64,000 bases of DNA from positions 124,001 through 188,000 of the forward strand of contig JABTUW010000005.1 of assembly GCA_015075185.1 (NCBI GenBank), given 5' to 3'. Source of the stretch: Anaerolineales bacterium. Lineage in GTDB: Bacteria > Chloroflexota > Anaerolineae > 4572-78 > J111. Position numbers and translations under genes: made by a program. Below, piece after piece: positions 14,658 to 23,851 of the stretch. Position 1 is the first letter of the stretch, and each line of letters opens with the position of its first letter. The notes below the pieces were generated by a model that was given only the letters and a program-made list of their open reading frames with translations, had not been told where the DNA came from and did no database searches.

Positions 14658-16598
14658 CTAAGCCGAGTCCACTTTCTTGAACACCACCTCCTCAGTGAAA
14701 CGGAATGACTCCATTTTGACCGCATCTGTCGGGCAGCGGGCGGCGCACAGGCCGCAGCGAATGCAGCGGATGGGATCGAGTAGCATAGCGCTGGCCGCCG
14801 GCCAACCCGCCGTGTGGCGTTCGATAACAGCCGCCACCTTGTCGTCACCCGCCAGAGCCGGGACAGGCACGAGTTTCAGGCAGTCGGTCGGGCACACATC
14901 CACACAGCCGTTGCAGAGGATGCATAGGTCGCCGTCGAAGACTGGATTGAGGCTACAGAGTAAACAACGCCCGCCCTGCTCACGGGCCGTCTCTTCATCA
15001 TAGCTCAACTCTACTTTGGCGACGCCAATCCGGCGCTCGACCGGGAGCGCGGGCGGCTGGTGACGCGGCCAGCGTAGATACCCACGCAGCGGGGCAACAC
15101 GAGGATAGTCGTGTTTGACGATAGCAGTAAAAAAGCCTTTACGAACAAGGTATGGCCGGACGTTTTGCAGATAGGCATGAATACCGCGCGCCGCGCGCTG
15201 GCCGTCAGCGACAGCATTGATGATCAGCCGAGGACCAAAAGCGATGTCGCCGCCGGCAAACACGCCCGGTGCGGTCGTCATCAGCGTTTCTTTGTCTATG
15301 GCCAGAGTGCCACGCGGTGTTATCTCCAGCCCATCTTCAGACTGCACCCAGCCCAGCTCGCCAGTCTGCCCGATGGAGACGATGACACTGTCGCATTCCC
15401 ACACTTTTTCACTGTCCGGGAGAAGTTGGGGGTTGAAGCGGCCGCGCTCGTCAAAGGCATTGGCGACAGCCAGCGTTTCGACGCCAGTCGCCCGGCCAGT
15501 TACGCCGAGAATGCGTTTGGGCGCGACATGGTTGTGGATCACGATCCCTTCCTCTTCCGCTTCGGCGATTTCGACGGGATCGGCCAGCATTTCGGACCGA
15601 TCTTCGACCACCAAACAATGCACTTCCTGCGTCGCGCCGAGGCGGCGGGCCGCCCGGGCCACATCCAGGGCCACTTCCAGGTCGCCTCCAGATTGGGCCG
15701 GGTGGCCGAGGCGCGCGGCGGTGCGAGCCACATCCATCGCCACGTTGCCGCCACCAATCACCACCACCCGTTTGCCCAGATCAAGGTTATAACCACCCAG
15801 GTTGACGTTGAGCAGAAAATCGACCGCACGCAGGATGCCGTCTAACTGCTCGCCCTCGATGTTGAGGTTACGGCCCCGGTACGTGCCGATAGCCAAGAAT
15901 ACGGCGTCAAAATCACCACGCAGGTCAGCCATGGTAAAGTCGCGGCCCAGGGCCTGATTGAGGCTGAGGCTAGGACCGAGAGCCAAGATGGCCTCAATTT
16001 CGAGGTCAATGAGTTCGCGCGGCAGGCGATATTCGGGGACACCCAGCCGCAGCATCCCTCCAGCGAGCGACGCTGCTTCAAATAAGGTCACATCGTGGCC
16101 GAGCAGAGCCAGGTCGTGAGCGCAGGTGAGGCCGGCCGGCCCCGCGCCAACGATGGCGACCCGCTTGCCGGTCTTGGGACTGTGCTGGCGGGCGGCGACC
16201 AGCCCACTGCGGCTGGTAGGAAAGGTAGTGTTGCCGAGGTCAAAGGCGCGGGTTGAACCCACATAGGCAGGCCAGGCCGGGGGCTGCCGGGAAGTGCCAG
16301 TCTCACCCAGATAAACGCCATAACGGTCATTGACAAAGCGTTTGAGGGCGCGAATGGCAATCGGTGCGTCAATCTTGCCCCGCCGGCAGGCGGCCTCGCA
16401 CGGCGCGCCACATACCCAGCCACAAGTTGAGGCAAAGGGGTTGGTCTCGCGAGAAATCAAGTAGGCTCGCTCGTACTCACCCTGGGCAATGGCACTGACA
16501 TAGCCACGCGCATCGGTTCGCACCGGGCAGGCAAACTGGCAAGAGATTGTCTGTTGATAAAAATCAAGATCGGGTAGAAAGATGCGGTAGGGGGCCAT
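14658..16598 (-). CDS. GltD-like FAD/NAD(P) oxidoreductase with C-terminal ferredoxin domain
   Basis: A 646-residue flavo-iron-sulfur protein. The N-terminal Cys-rich domain (CQFACPVRTD, CGWVCGAPCEAACRRG) resembles that of glutamate synthase small subunit and dihydropyrimidine dehydrogenase and should hold two [4Fe-4S] clusters. An FAD fold (VAIVGAGPAGLTCAHDLA) and an NAD(P) fold (VVVIGGGNVAMDVART) follow. The C-terminus carries two ferredoxin-type motifs, CILCNGCVDVCP and CIRCGLCAARCP. No GltB subunit is nearby. As first enzyme gene of the bc operon it probably links NAD(P)H or ferredoxin to the quinone/cytochrome chain. ATG 16598 is preferred because GGAG lies upstream at suitable distance. 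Confidence 0.88.
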   Translation of the reverse strand: MAPYRIFLPDLDFYQQTISCQFACPVRTDARGYVSAIAQGEYERAYLISRETNPFASTCGWVCGAPCEAACRRGKIDAPIAIRALKRFVNDRYGVYLGETGTSRQPPAWPAYVGSTRAFDLGNTTFPTSRSGLVAARQHSPKTGKRVAIVGAGPAGLTCAHDLALLGHDVTLFEAASLAGGMLRLGVPEYRLPRELIDLEIEAILALGPSLSLNQALGRDFTMADLRGDFDAVFLAIGTYRGRNLNIEGEQLDGILRAVDFLLNVNLGGYNLDLGKRVVVIGGGNVAMDVARTAARLGHPAQSGGDLEVALDVARAARRLGATQEVHCLVVEDRSEMLADPVEIAEAEEEGIVIHNHVAPKRILGVTGRATGVETLAVANAFDERGRFNPQLLPDSEKVWECDSVIVSIGQTGELGWVQSEDGLEITPRGTLAIDKETLMTTAPGVFAGGDIAFGPRLIINAVADGQRAARGIHAYLQNVRPYLVRKGFFTAIVKHDYPRVAPLRGYLRWPRHQPPALPVERRIGVAKVELSYDEETAREQGGRCLLCSLNPVFDGDLCILCNGCVDVCPTDCLKLVPVPALAGDDKVAAVIERHTAGWPAASAMLLDPIRCIRCGLCAARCPTDAVKMESFRFTEEVVFKKVDSA

Positions 16599-16679
16599 AA
16601 ATATCCGCACTCCTCTACCCGTCAGTGTAGCAAAAAAAAGTGTAGATTTGGTCTAGGGAAGGTGTACGTTCGGTGGGGA

Positions 16680-17360
16680 TTATTCGAAGCGATAGCCGAA
16701 CCCGCGTTCGGTGATCAGATGTCTCGGGTCGCCGGGGTCGGCCTCGATTTTCTTACGCAAGGTCCAAATGTAATGTTTGACGTGTTCGATCTCGCCGCCA
16801 TAGGCTGATCCCCAGACTTCGGCCAACAACTGCTCGGTAGGGACCGTCCGAAAGGCATGGCGGGCGAGTATTTCCAGCAGGTGATACTCGGTTGGGGTGA
16901 GGTCAATCATCCGACCGGCCACAGTCACGCGCCGCTGGTCGAAGTCAATCGTCAGGTCGCCGCTCGCCAGCCGGTGGGTCGCAGCAGGGGAATGTGTGGT
17001 TCGAGCCAACACTGCTCCGACTCGGGCCGTCAGTTCGGCAAACGAGAACGGCTTGGTTACGTAATCATCCACACCCAGGCGGAAACCACGTAGTTTGTCA
17101 ACTTCCTCGCCTTTGGCGGTGAGCATAATGATAGGGACGGTATATTTTTCGCGCAGCCGCCGGCAAATCTCCCAGCCGTCTATGCTGGGCATCATCACAT
17201 CCAGCACCACCAGGTTGGGCCGGACCTCGGCGGCCAGGCGCAGCCCACTGAGGCTATCACTCGCCGCCAGGGGGCGATACCCCGCTGTTGCCAAGTGGCC
17301 GGAGAGCAGCTCAAGCAGCGTCTGATCGTCATCAATCAGTAGGATGGTCTGGGAGGTCAT
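16680..17360 (-). CDS. OmpR/PhoB-family response regulator
   Basis: A 226-residue regulator. The receiver domain has the acidic pair IDDD, phosphoacceptor Asp54 in LDVMMP, Thr (MLTAKG) and Lys (YVTKPF). The C-terminal winged helix (about 130-226) shows LTPTEYHLLEILARH and the ending ITERGFGYRFE. Its gene lies between its kinase and the cytochrome operon, all on the same strand, so control of respiration genes is likely. Proteins of this class bind tandem 11-bp sites such as those at 1795 and 2855. Confidence 0.95.
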   Translation of the reverse strand: MTSQTILLIDDDQTLLELLSGHLATAGYRPLAASDSLSGLRLAAEVRPNLVVLDVMMPSIDGWEICRRLREKYTVPIIMLTAKGEEVDKLRGFRLGVDDYVTKPFSFAELTARVGAVLARTTHSPAATHRLASGDLTIDFDQRRVTVAGRMIDLTPTEYHLLEILARHAFRTVPTEQLLAEVWGSAYGGEIEHVKHYIWTLRKKIEADPGDPRHLITERGFGYRFE

Positions 17361-17362
17361 GG

Positions 17363-18784
17363 TTATATCGCTACCGGAAGCGCAAAGGAGAAGATGGCCC
17401 CGCCAGTGGGGTGATTCTCAGCCCAGATGTGCCCGCCCTGCGCCTCGACTAAGCGGCGGCAAATGTAGAGGCCGAGGCCATAGCCGTAGACCGTTTGCGA
17501 GTCGCTGCTGTCGGCACGATGAAATTTCTCGAAGACACGTTCCAACTCGGCTAGGGGCAGACCGGGGCCGAAATCGCGGACGGAGAGGGTCACTTCAGTT
17601 TGATCGGCCCGGACGTCAATGACCACCTCCTGCCCCGGAGGTGAGTATTTGTCGGCGTTGTCTAGCAGGTTTGTGAGCACCTCGGCTACCCGATCACGGT
17701 CGGCGAAGACCAGCGGCAACCCGGGTTTTGTCGGCAGGCGGAAAGGCCTTTCAGCGATGCGGGCAAGGGTCTGTTCTACCACCTGCTGCACGATTGGCAG
17801 CACCGATATAGGTTCCGGCTCCAGCATCAGAGTGCCCGATTCGATGCGGGCCATATTCAGCACATCCCGCACCAGCCGGTCAAGTCGCTCAACTTGCTGG
17901 TTCATGATGGGCAGCATCCGGACACAGGTAGTATTCATGATCGGGCAGTTGGCCTCAACGTGGGCGACCGCACCCACCATGTTCGTGAGCGGCGCCCGGA
18001 TTTGATGCGACACCAGGGAGACGAACTCCGACCGCATGCGGTCAAGCTTTTGCAACTCGGCGTTGGTCCGGGCCAGTTCTTCAACCTTTTGGGCCAATTC
18101 GTGAGTTCGTTCGGTTACCTGCTCTTGCAGGCTGACATTGAGCCGGCGGATCTCCCCTTCCTGGCATTTGCGTTCGGTGACATCCCGCAGGATGACCGAC
18201 ATGCCGAGCGGCTGTCCCATCTCGTCGCTCACGTGCGTCGCCGTCAATTCCACAGTGACTTGGTGGCCGGCGACATCACGGCAGGTAGTCTCATAACCGC
18301 GAACAAAGCCTGCCTGCCGGACACTCTCGACCAGCCAGCGAAACTCGACCTCGGCCGCTTCACCGCCCCCGAATAGCTCTAAGAGGGGGCGGCCCTGCAT
18401 TTCGTCTGCCGTGTAACCAAAGATAAGTTCGGCTCCGCGGTTCCAGGATTCGATGTGTCCCTGCGAGTCGAGACTGAGAATGGCATCAGCCGAAGCCGCC
18501 GTGATTGAGGCCAGTCGTTGTTCACTGGCTCGAGCATGCATCTCGGCTCGCTCCTTCTCGTCCACCCACCGGCCGAGGCGGGTCAAGGTCCAAAAAGCCA
18601 ACACCGGACCTACCGTAGCATAAAACACAATCTCCACCCCATAGTGAATGGCATGGTCGTAGTAGTCATGCACCAGCCGCGCCGGCCCAAGCTGATATAG
18701 CACAGCCGTGAGGGCAAAGGTGACCGGCAAAGCCCAGCGCAAGAGGGTGATCCGCTGCTTAAGGGTATGTCTGGACAGATTCAT
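17363..18784 (-). CDS. PAS-domain sensor histidine kinase
   Basis: A 473-residue kinase from ATG 18784 (GGAAGGAG upstream; an earlier GTG lies inside that ribosome site). Two short membrane helices (about 10-60) are followed by a PAS domain with PAC (about 95-215), a coiled linker, HisKA with VSHQIRAPLTNM, and a HATPase (NLLDNADKY, DFGPGLP, GYGLGLYICRRLV). It ends two bases before the regulator start. A heme or flavin PAS sensor is possible, but no cofactor motif is decisive. Confidence 0.93.
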   Translation of the reverse strand: MNLSRHTLKQRITLLRWALPVTFALTAVLYQLGPARLVHDYYDHAIHYGVEIVFYATVGPVLAFWTLTRLGRWVDEKERAEMHARASEQRLASITAASADAILSLDSQGHIESWNRGAELIFGYTADEMQGRPLLELFGGGEAAEVEFRWLVESVRQAGFVRGYETTCRDVAGHQVTVELTATHVSDEMGQPLGMSVILRDVTERKCQEGEIRRLNVSLQEQVTERTHELAQKVEELARTNAELQKLDRMRSEFVSLVSHQIRAPLTNMVGAVAHVEANCPIMNTTCVRMLPIMNQQVERLDRLVRDVLNMARIESGTLMLEPEPISVLPIVQQVVEQTLARIAERPFRLPTKPGLPLVFADRDRVAEVLTNLLDNADKYSPPGQEVVIDVRADQTEVTLSVRDFGPGLPLAELERVFEKFHRADSSDSQTVYGYGLGLYICRRLVEAQGGHIWAENHPTGGAIFSFALPVAI

Positions 18785-19205
18785 AGCTTTCACTCCTTCC
18801 TACTCAGGATATTGAGAGGAGGCCAGTCCTGCCAGGGTGTGGTATGGCTGAATAGCGTGTTTAGTACCCGCTCAACTTCAAATAATGCGGAGACCGGATG
18901 TAAACTCAGGCAAGATAAGTTTGAGTGAGGTGACCAGGAGGTACTGCGCTTGCCCATGATGCGGTAGCCATCGGCGGCGAACTTCTGGAGGAGTCGTTTT
19001 GCAGGTAAAGGAGCGATGGAACACTCAGACTTACACGGCCTGAATAAATCTTACCTGATTCTTGCGCTCGGTGCAAGCGCCAGAGGAGTTTACTACACGC
19101 CAAATGGCCTGCCTCTTCCCCGCCAAATCGCCCTGGACAGGACACGCCATTCGACGCTGCCAATCGCCGCCAATTCCGGTTAAACTACAGTTAAAGGTGA
19201 ACGCT
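18785..19205. other. Intergenic region between divergent kinase and copper operons
   Basis: 421 bp without a supported gene. Open stretches here lack ribosome sites and recognisable products. It must contain the divergent promoters. The stretch GGTTAAACTAC near 19178-19188 could be part of the copper operon promoter, but no clear CsoR palindrome was identified. Confidence 0.4.
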
Positions 19206-19559
19206 ATGAATAACTCAATTCTGCTCAACACTGACAGCGAAACCGCCGCCCAAACTGTCACGGCCATTCTCACCCGGCAGGGCCATCGTGTCCTGCGTAG
19301 TTTTGATCTTCGCTCAGCCTTGACCGCTCAGCCTGATCGCGTCTGCCCCTGCCACGGGACCAGTCCCTGTAATTGCCAATTCGTCGTGCTGCTGGTCTAC
19401 GGTCGTAAGGCCCGGCCGGTCGTGGTCATCGCTCACGGCCACGATCAGGAAACCAGTTTACAGCTTGTCTCCGACCCCCAAGACGGACCCGATCCTGACC
19501 TGGCTGGGGAGGTGATGACGGCGATCGTGGAAGCGGCATTGGTGAGAGATGGACAGTAG
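19206..19559 (+). CDS. Small Cys-rich cytosolic protein leading the csoR-copA operon
   Basis: A 117-residue protein with AAAGGTGA before ATG 19206. The N-terminal half (LLNTDSETAAQTVTAILTRQGHRVLRSFDL) looks like the beginning of a receiver or Rossmann-like fold. A compact metal-binding candidate CPCHGTSPCNC follows, then VVLLVYGRKARPVVVIAHGHD. No family is recognised. Its end overlaps the csoR start by 11 bases, so translation is coupled. A copper-binding accessory or co-sensor role is plausible. Confidence 0.7.
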   Translation: MNNSILLNTDSETAAQTVTAILTRQGHRVLRSFDLRSALTAQPDRVCPCHGTSPCNCQFVVLLVYGRKARPVVVIAHGHDQETSLQLVSDPQDGPDPDLAGEVMTAIVEAALVRDGQ

Positions 19560-19872
19560 TCTATCCAGAGACAAGGCTGACCTGGTACGTCGTCTATGCT
19601 GTGTAGAGGACTGCCTGCAAGGTATCACGGCGCTGGTCGAGCACGGCGCTGATTGCCAGAGCGTCCTCCTACAAATCGTCGCCGTCCAGGCAGCGCTCCA
19701 CCAGGTAACTAACCTGCTGGTAAAACATCACTTGTGCGCCTGCCTGGAGGAATGTTTACAAAACCCGGACGTAATTATCCGCGAACATTGTTTAGCTGAA
19801 ATTATCTCTCTTTATCAGCTTCGGGGCGGCTCCTGGCCACCAGCAGTAGAAAGGAATAGTTATGACTGCTAA
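19549..19872 (+). CDS. csoR: CsoR-family copper-sensing repressor
   Basis: A 107-residue all-helical repressor of the DUF156/CsoR family. The Cu(I) ligands are in the expected places: Cys36 (ADCQSVLLQI), His60 or His61 and Cys65 (KHHLCACL), matching the C-H-C fingerprint of copper sensors. Extra cysteines occur at 17-18, 22 and 63. Copper binding should release the operator and induce the operon. The gene overlaps both neighbours by 11 bases each, a tightly coupled arrangement with copA. Confidence 0.92.
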   Translation: MDSSLSRDKADLVRRLCCVEDCLQGITALVEHGADCQSVLLQIVAVQAALHQVTNLLVKHHLCACLEECLQNPDVIIREHCLAEIISLYQLRGGSWPPAVERNSYDC

Positions 19873-22456
19873 TCTAAAATCACTCAGTTTACCCGTTCGG
19901 GGGATGAGTTGCGCCAGTTGTGTCTCTCACCTCGAAGGCGCCCTTAAAGAACTGCCCGGCGTGAGCCAGGTGGCGGTCAACCTGGGAACCAATAAAGCCA
20001 GTCTGGCTTATGACCCGAGTCAGGTGAGCCTGCCGGTAATGACCCGGGCCATTGCCGAGATTGGCTACACCGTACCCACTGCTGAACTGACTTTACAAGT
20101 GAGCGGGATGACCTGCGTCTCGTGTGTCGCCCACGTCGAAAAGGCGCTGACCGAACTCGACGGGGTGACCGGGGCGGTAGTCAATCTTGGCCTGGGCACA
20201 GCCCGGGTGACTTACATCCCCGGCGTTGTCACCGCCACCGTTATGAAGCGGGCCGTACACGAGGGGGGTTACGAAGCCCAGGAACATAGTGCAGGCGTGG
20301 ACGCGCTCGACCGGGAGGGGCAGGCGCGGGAAGATGAAATCAAGTGCCAGGGCCGCAACCTGCTCATCGCCGGGATCATCGGCCTGTTGGTGATGATCGG
20401 CACGTTTTACGAGATGCTTGGCCCCTTCAAAGTGGTTGTCCCGGAATTCCTGTCGTATAAGTGGGTTCTGGGCTTGCTGACCACGCCTATTGTCTTGGGC
20501 CCTGGCCGCCAATTCTTCACCAACTCCTGGCGCGGGCTGCGGCACGGCGTGACCGATATGAACCTGCTATATGCCACCGGCATCGGCGCGGCCTACGGCA
20601 TTGCCGTGCTGAACACCCTCTTCCCCAGCGCCGGTTTTGGCGGCGAGGGCGCGACCTTCTTTGAAAGTGCTGCCCTGCTGACGTTTTTTATCGTACTGGG
20701 CCGCTACCTGGAAGCCCTGACCCGGGGCCGGACTTCTGAAGCCATCCGCAAGTTGATGAAACTCCAGCCCAAGCTGGCCCACGTCCTTCGCAACGGGCAA
20801 GAAGAAGAAATCCCAGCCGAAGAAGTTGAGGCCGGCGACCTGCTGCTGGTCCGCCCCGGCGAAAGCATTCCGGTGGATGGCCGGGTCAAAGAAGGCTACT
20901 CGGCCGTGGACGAGTCTATGCTAACCGGCGAGAGCCTGCCGGTGGAGAAGAAAGCTGGCGACCCGGTCATCGGCGGGACGCTGAACAAGACCGGCGCCTT
21001 TAAGTTTGAAGCAACCAAAGTTGGCAAAGACACGGCCCTGGCCCAGATCATCAAGCTGGTGGAAGACGCCCAGGCCAGCAAAGCCCCCATCCAGAAGTTG
21101 GCCGACTGGGTCGCCGGGCACTTCATCCTTGGCGTGCATATTCTGGCCCTGATCGTCTTTCTGTTCTGGTTCTTCCTGGGTTACCAGATGTTCTTTGATC
21201 CCAACAGTAGCTTCATCCTATCGCCTTACAAGTTGGGCGAGATTGGCGTGTTCGGTTTCTCCTTGCTGCTGTCGGTGACGGTGCTGGTCATCTCCTGCCC
21301 CTGTGCCGTAGGACTGGCCACGCCCAGCGCCATGATGGCCGGGACGGGCAAAGCCGCCGAGTACGGAGTCTTGTTCAAGGGCGCGGAGGCCATCGAGAAG
21401 GCCAGCAAGCTGCAGACCATTGTCTTTGACAAGACCGGCACCTTGACCCGAGGTGAACCGAGTGTGACCGACATTATTGAATATCCCCGGCCGGAAGGGC
21501 ATCTGCCCGACGAGGTACTGCGCTGGGCTGCTATGGCCGAGAAGAACAGCGAGCATCCCCTCGGCGAAGCCATTGTCCGCGCCGCCGAGTTCAAAGGGCT
21601 GCCCTTGACCGATCCCACCTCCTTCAACGCCATCCCCGGTCAGGGCGTTGAAGCCCAAGTGGAGGAACATACAGTGCTGTTGGGTAATCGCAAGCTGATG
21701 GCTGAACGGCAGATAGACTTTCGTTGGGAGGTGCACCAGGCCGAACGCCTGGAAGCCGATGGCAAGACGGTGATGTTCGTGGCGGTAGACGGCCAGCCGG
21801 CCGGGCTGATCGCCGTCGCCGACACCGTGAAGGAATACTCGGCCGAGGCGAACCTGCGGCTGCACCGATTGGGCCTCGAAGTAGTGATGATCACCGGCGA
21901 CAACCGCCGCACCGCCGAGGCCATTGCCCGGCAGGTCGGCATTGATCGGGTGTTGGCCGAAGTGCTGCCTCAGGACAAAGCGGAAGAGGTCAAGAAACTG
22001 CAAGCCCTGGGTAAGAAAGTGGCAATGGTTGGCGATGGCGTGAACGACGCGCCGGCGTTGGCCCAGGCGGACGTGGGCTTGGCCATCGGTTCCGGTACGG
22101 ACGTGGCCAAAGAAACCGGCGATGTGATTCTGATCAAGGACGACATCCGCGATGTGGTCACCACCCTGGAAATCGCCCAGGCGACCATGCGCAAGGTCAA
22201 GCAGAACTTGTTCTGGGCCTTTGTGTACAACACCTTGGGTATCCCGCTGGCCGCCGGTTTATTCTACCCCTTTGTCTCGCTCATCATCAGCCCAGAACTG
22301 GCCGCGGCGTTTATGGCCGTTAGCTCGGTTTCGGTCACGCTCAACACGCTGCTGCTCAAACGATTTAAACCTTCTATCCGGCGGCATGATAAATCCCAGC
22401 CAGGCGACGCTGGTACACCCGCAGCCCGGTTAGCCGCGTCACCGGCAGGCCGTTAG
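19862..22456 (+). CDS. copA: Cu(I)-exporting P-type ATPase CopA
   Basis: An 864-residue P1B-1 ATPase. It has two N-terminal HMA domains (GMSCASC at about 14-20, GMTCVSC at about 80-86), eight membrane helices, actuator TGES, membrane motif CPC (SCPCAVGLATPS), DKTGTLT phosphorylation loop, SEHPLGEAI nucleotide motif and GDGVNDAP hinge. It exports Cu(I) from the cytoplasm. Located directly after csoR, it is the main copper resistance pump of this operon. The C-terminal tail after the last helix is a short low-complexity extension. Confidence 0.97.
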   Translation: MTANLKSLSLPVRGMSCASCVSHLEGALKELPGVSQVAVNLGTNKASLAYDPSQVSLPVMTRAIAEIGYTVPTAELTLQVSGMTCVSCVAHVEKALTELDGVTGAVVNLGLGTARVTYIPGVVTATVMKRAVHEGGYEAQEHSAGVDALDREGQAREDEIKCQGRNLLIAGIIGLLVMIGTFYEMLGPFKVVVPEFLSYKWVLGLLTTPIVLGPGRQFFTNSWRGLRHGVTDMNLLYATGIGAAYGIAVLNTLFPSAGFGGEGATFFESAALLTFFIVLGRYLEALTRGRTSEAIRKLMKLQPKLAHVLRNGQEEEIPAEEVEAGDLLLVRPGESIPVDGRVKEGYSAVDESMLTGESLPVEKKAGDPVIGGTLNKTGAFKFEATKVGKDTALAQIIKLVEDAQASKAPIQKLADWVAGHFILGVHILALIVFLFWFFLGYQMFFDPNSSFILSPYKLGEIGVFGFSLLLSVTVLVISCPCAVGLATPSAMMAGTGKAAEYGVLFKGAEAIEKASKLQTIVFDKTGTLTRGEPSVTDIIEYPRPEGHLPDEVLRWAAMAEKNSEHPLGEAIVRAAEFKGLPLTDPTSFNAIPGQGVEAQVEEHTVLLGNRKLMAERQIDFRWEVHQAERLEADGKTVMFVAVDGQPAGLIAVADTVKEYSAEANLRLHRLGLEVVMITGDNRRTAEAIARQVGIDRVLAEVLPQDKAEEVKKLQALGKKVAMVGDGVNDAPALAQADVGLAIGSGTDVAKETGDVILIKDDIRDVVTTLEIAQATMRKVKQNLFWAFVYNTLGIPLAAGLFYPFVSLIISPELAAAFMAVSSVSVTLNTLLLKRFKPSIRRHDKSQPGDAGTPAARLAASPAGR

Positions 22457-22477
22457 TTTAATCAAGTGAGGACTCTG

Positions 22478-22702
22478 ATGGAACACGAACAAGTCGAGCA
22501 AGAAGTAGCGCGAAAGAGCGCCTTCATTTATCTGCCTATTACGCTGGGAGCGGTCCTGCTCTTCTGGCTGGCTGCCAGCCTGGGCGACTGTCCCCTCGTT
22601 GCCCGGATTGGCGGGACAATCTGGGTCTGGCTGCTCACGCTGATTGTGATGATGCCGCTGGTGACGGCTCGGGTCAAGCGCCAGGTTAGGAAAAATTCGT
22701 AG
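22478..22702 (+). CDS. Small two-helix membrane protein
   Basis: A 74-residue protein. A charged head (MEHEQVEQEVARKS) is followed by two membrane helices (about 16-38 and 46-66) and a basic tail. ATG 22478 follows GTGAGG; an in-frame GTG at 22466 is part of that site. It belongs to the copA operon by spacing. No function known. Confidence 0.6.
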   Translation: MEHEQVEQEVARKSAFIYLPITLGAVLLFWLAASLGDCPLVARIGGTIWVWLLTLIVMMPLVTARVKRQVRKNS

Positions 22703-22751
22703 ACCTCAGCCCTGCCGGGTATACTTTCCTTGAGAAAGGAGGTGAAACCCA

Positions 22752-22925
22752 ATGGCTAAAGATCCTGTCTGCGGCATGGATGTAGATGAGAAGACCGCCG
22801 CTGGCAAATCCGAGTACCAGGGACAGACCTACTACTTCTGCTCCGCCGGCTGCAAACGAGCCTTCGATAAAGAGCCGCAAAAATATGTTGGCAAGGCGCA
22901 AGCGCCTAGCGGTCATCAGCATTAG
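22752..22925 (+). CDS. YHS-domain metal-binding protein
   Basis: A 57-residue YHS protein, with AAAGGAGGTGA before ATG 22752. It shows the family pattern DPVCGMDVD, then YYFCSAGCKRAF, with Cys residues that can bind Cu(I), and a His-containing tail GHQH. Such proteins often sit with CopA and may hand copper to the pump. Confidence 0.9.
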   Translation: MAKDPVCGMDVDEKTAAGKSEYQGQTYYFCSAGCKRAFDKEPQKYVGKAQAPSGHQH

Positions 22926-22996
22926 GCCGTGAGCTTGCCCCGGGGCGGTCGGTTTGGCCAACCGCCCCGGCAATTTCTTTTTGGCAGGTTAAGAGA

Positions 22997-23786
22997 ATGA
23001 TTACGATTAGCATTGATCCCGTTATTTTTAGCATCGGCCATATAATGATCCGCTGGTATGGTCTCATTGTCGCCACCGCTATTATTGTCGGCGTGTGGCT
23101 GGCAGCGCGCGAGGCCGAACGCAAAGATTTCAAGAAGGAGGATATCTACGACGTCGCGATGTGGATCGTCCCCGCCGGCCTGCTCGGCGCGCCTCTTTCA
23201 CGTGCTGGATCACTGGTCGCATGAGTACGCCGCTACCCCCCTCCGTGCGCTGTACATCTGGGAGGGCGGTCTGACTATCTGGGGAGGTGTGACCGGTGGC
23301 CTGATTGCCGGCATTATTCTAGCCCGGAGGCGGCACTGGCATCTGCCCCGTCTGCTGGATGCCGTTGCGCCCAGCCTGGTGTTGGCCCAAGCCATTGGGC
23401 GGGTGGCCTGCATTATCACCGGCGACGCCGTCGGCCAACCCACTACCGGCCCCTTTGCCTTTGCCTACACCAATCCCGGAGCGATGGTCCCCCAATTGGG
23501 AGTCTACTACAGGCCAACCCAGGTCTACAAAATCATTATGAACCTGAGTATCTTTGTTGTACTCTGGCGATGGCGAGACAAAAAGCTACCAGATGGCGTG
23601 ATCTTCCTCATCTACCTCTTACTTTATGCCGGCCTGCGTTTCCTCATCACCTTCTGGAGTTCTTACCAAGTTATTGCCCTTGACCTCAACCAGGCTCAAC
23701 TGATCAGCCTGACCGCATTCATCATTGGGTTGCCGTGGCTGGTATATTTGCTGCACAGGCATAGGATCGTTTGCATTGTGACTTAG
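22997..23786 (+). pseudogene. lgt: Prolipoprotein diacylglyceryl transferase-like gene with a frameshift
   Basis: Two overlapping frames together make one complete Lgt-like multi-helix protein. The first (from ATG 22997) ends its homology at VPAGLLGA. The second frame continues with LFHVLDHW, then GLTIWGGVTGGLIAG, AQAIGRVACIITGD, RPTQVYKI and the last helices up to about 23786. The break lies near 23186-23195, where GGCGCGCCTC appears to lack two bases (GC or CG) of a GCGCGC run. Lgt attaches diacylglycerol to prolipoprotein cysteines. Either the gene is inactivated or the break is an assembly error; the otherwise intact sequence favours an error or a very recent mutation. Confidence 0.8.
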
Positions 23787-23851
23787 GAACCGCACCAGAA
23801 GATGCTAATTAGCCGGTAAGCAAACTATTAAAGCTCGGGCAACTACCTATG

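Noticed and set aside
15111..15845. 244-codon open frame on the + strand
   Set aside because: Antisense of the FAD/NAD fold of the oxidoreductase, whose motifs are clear on the - strand.
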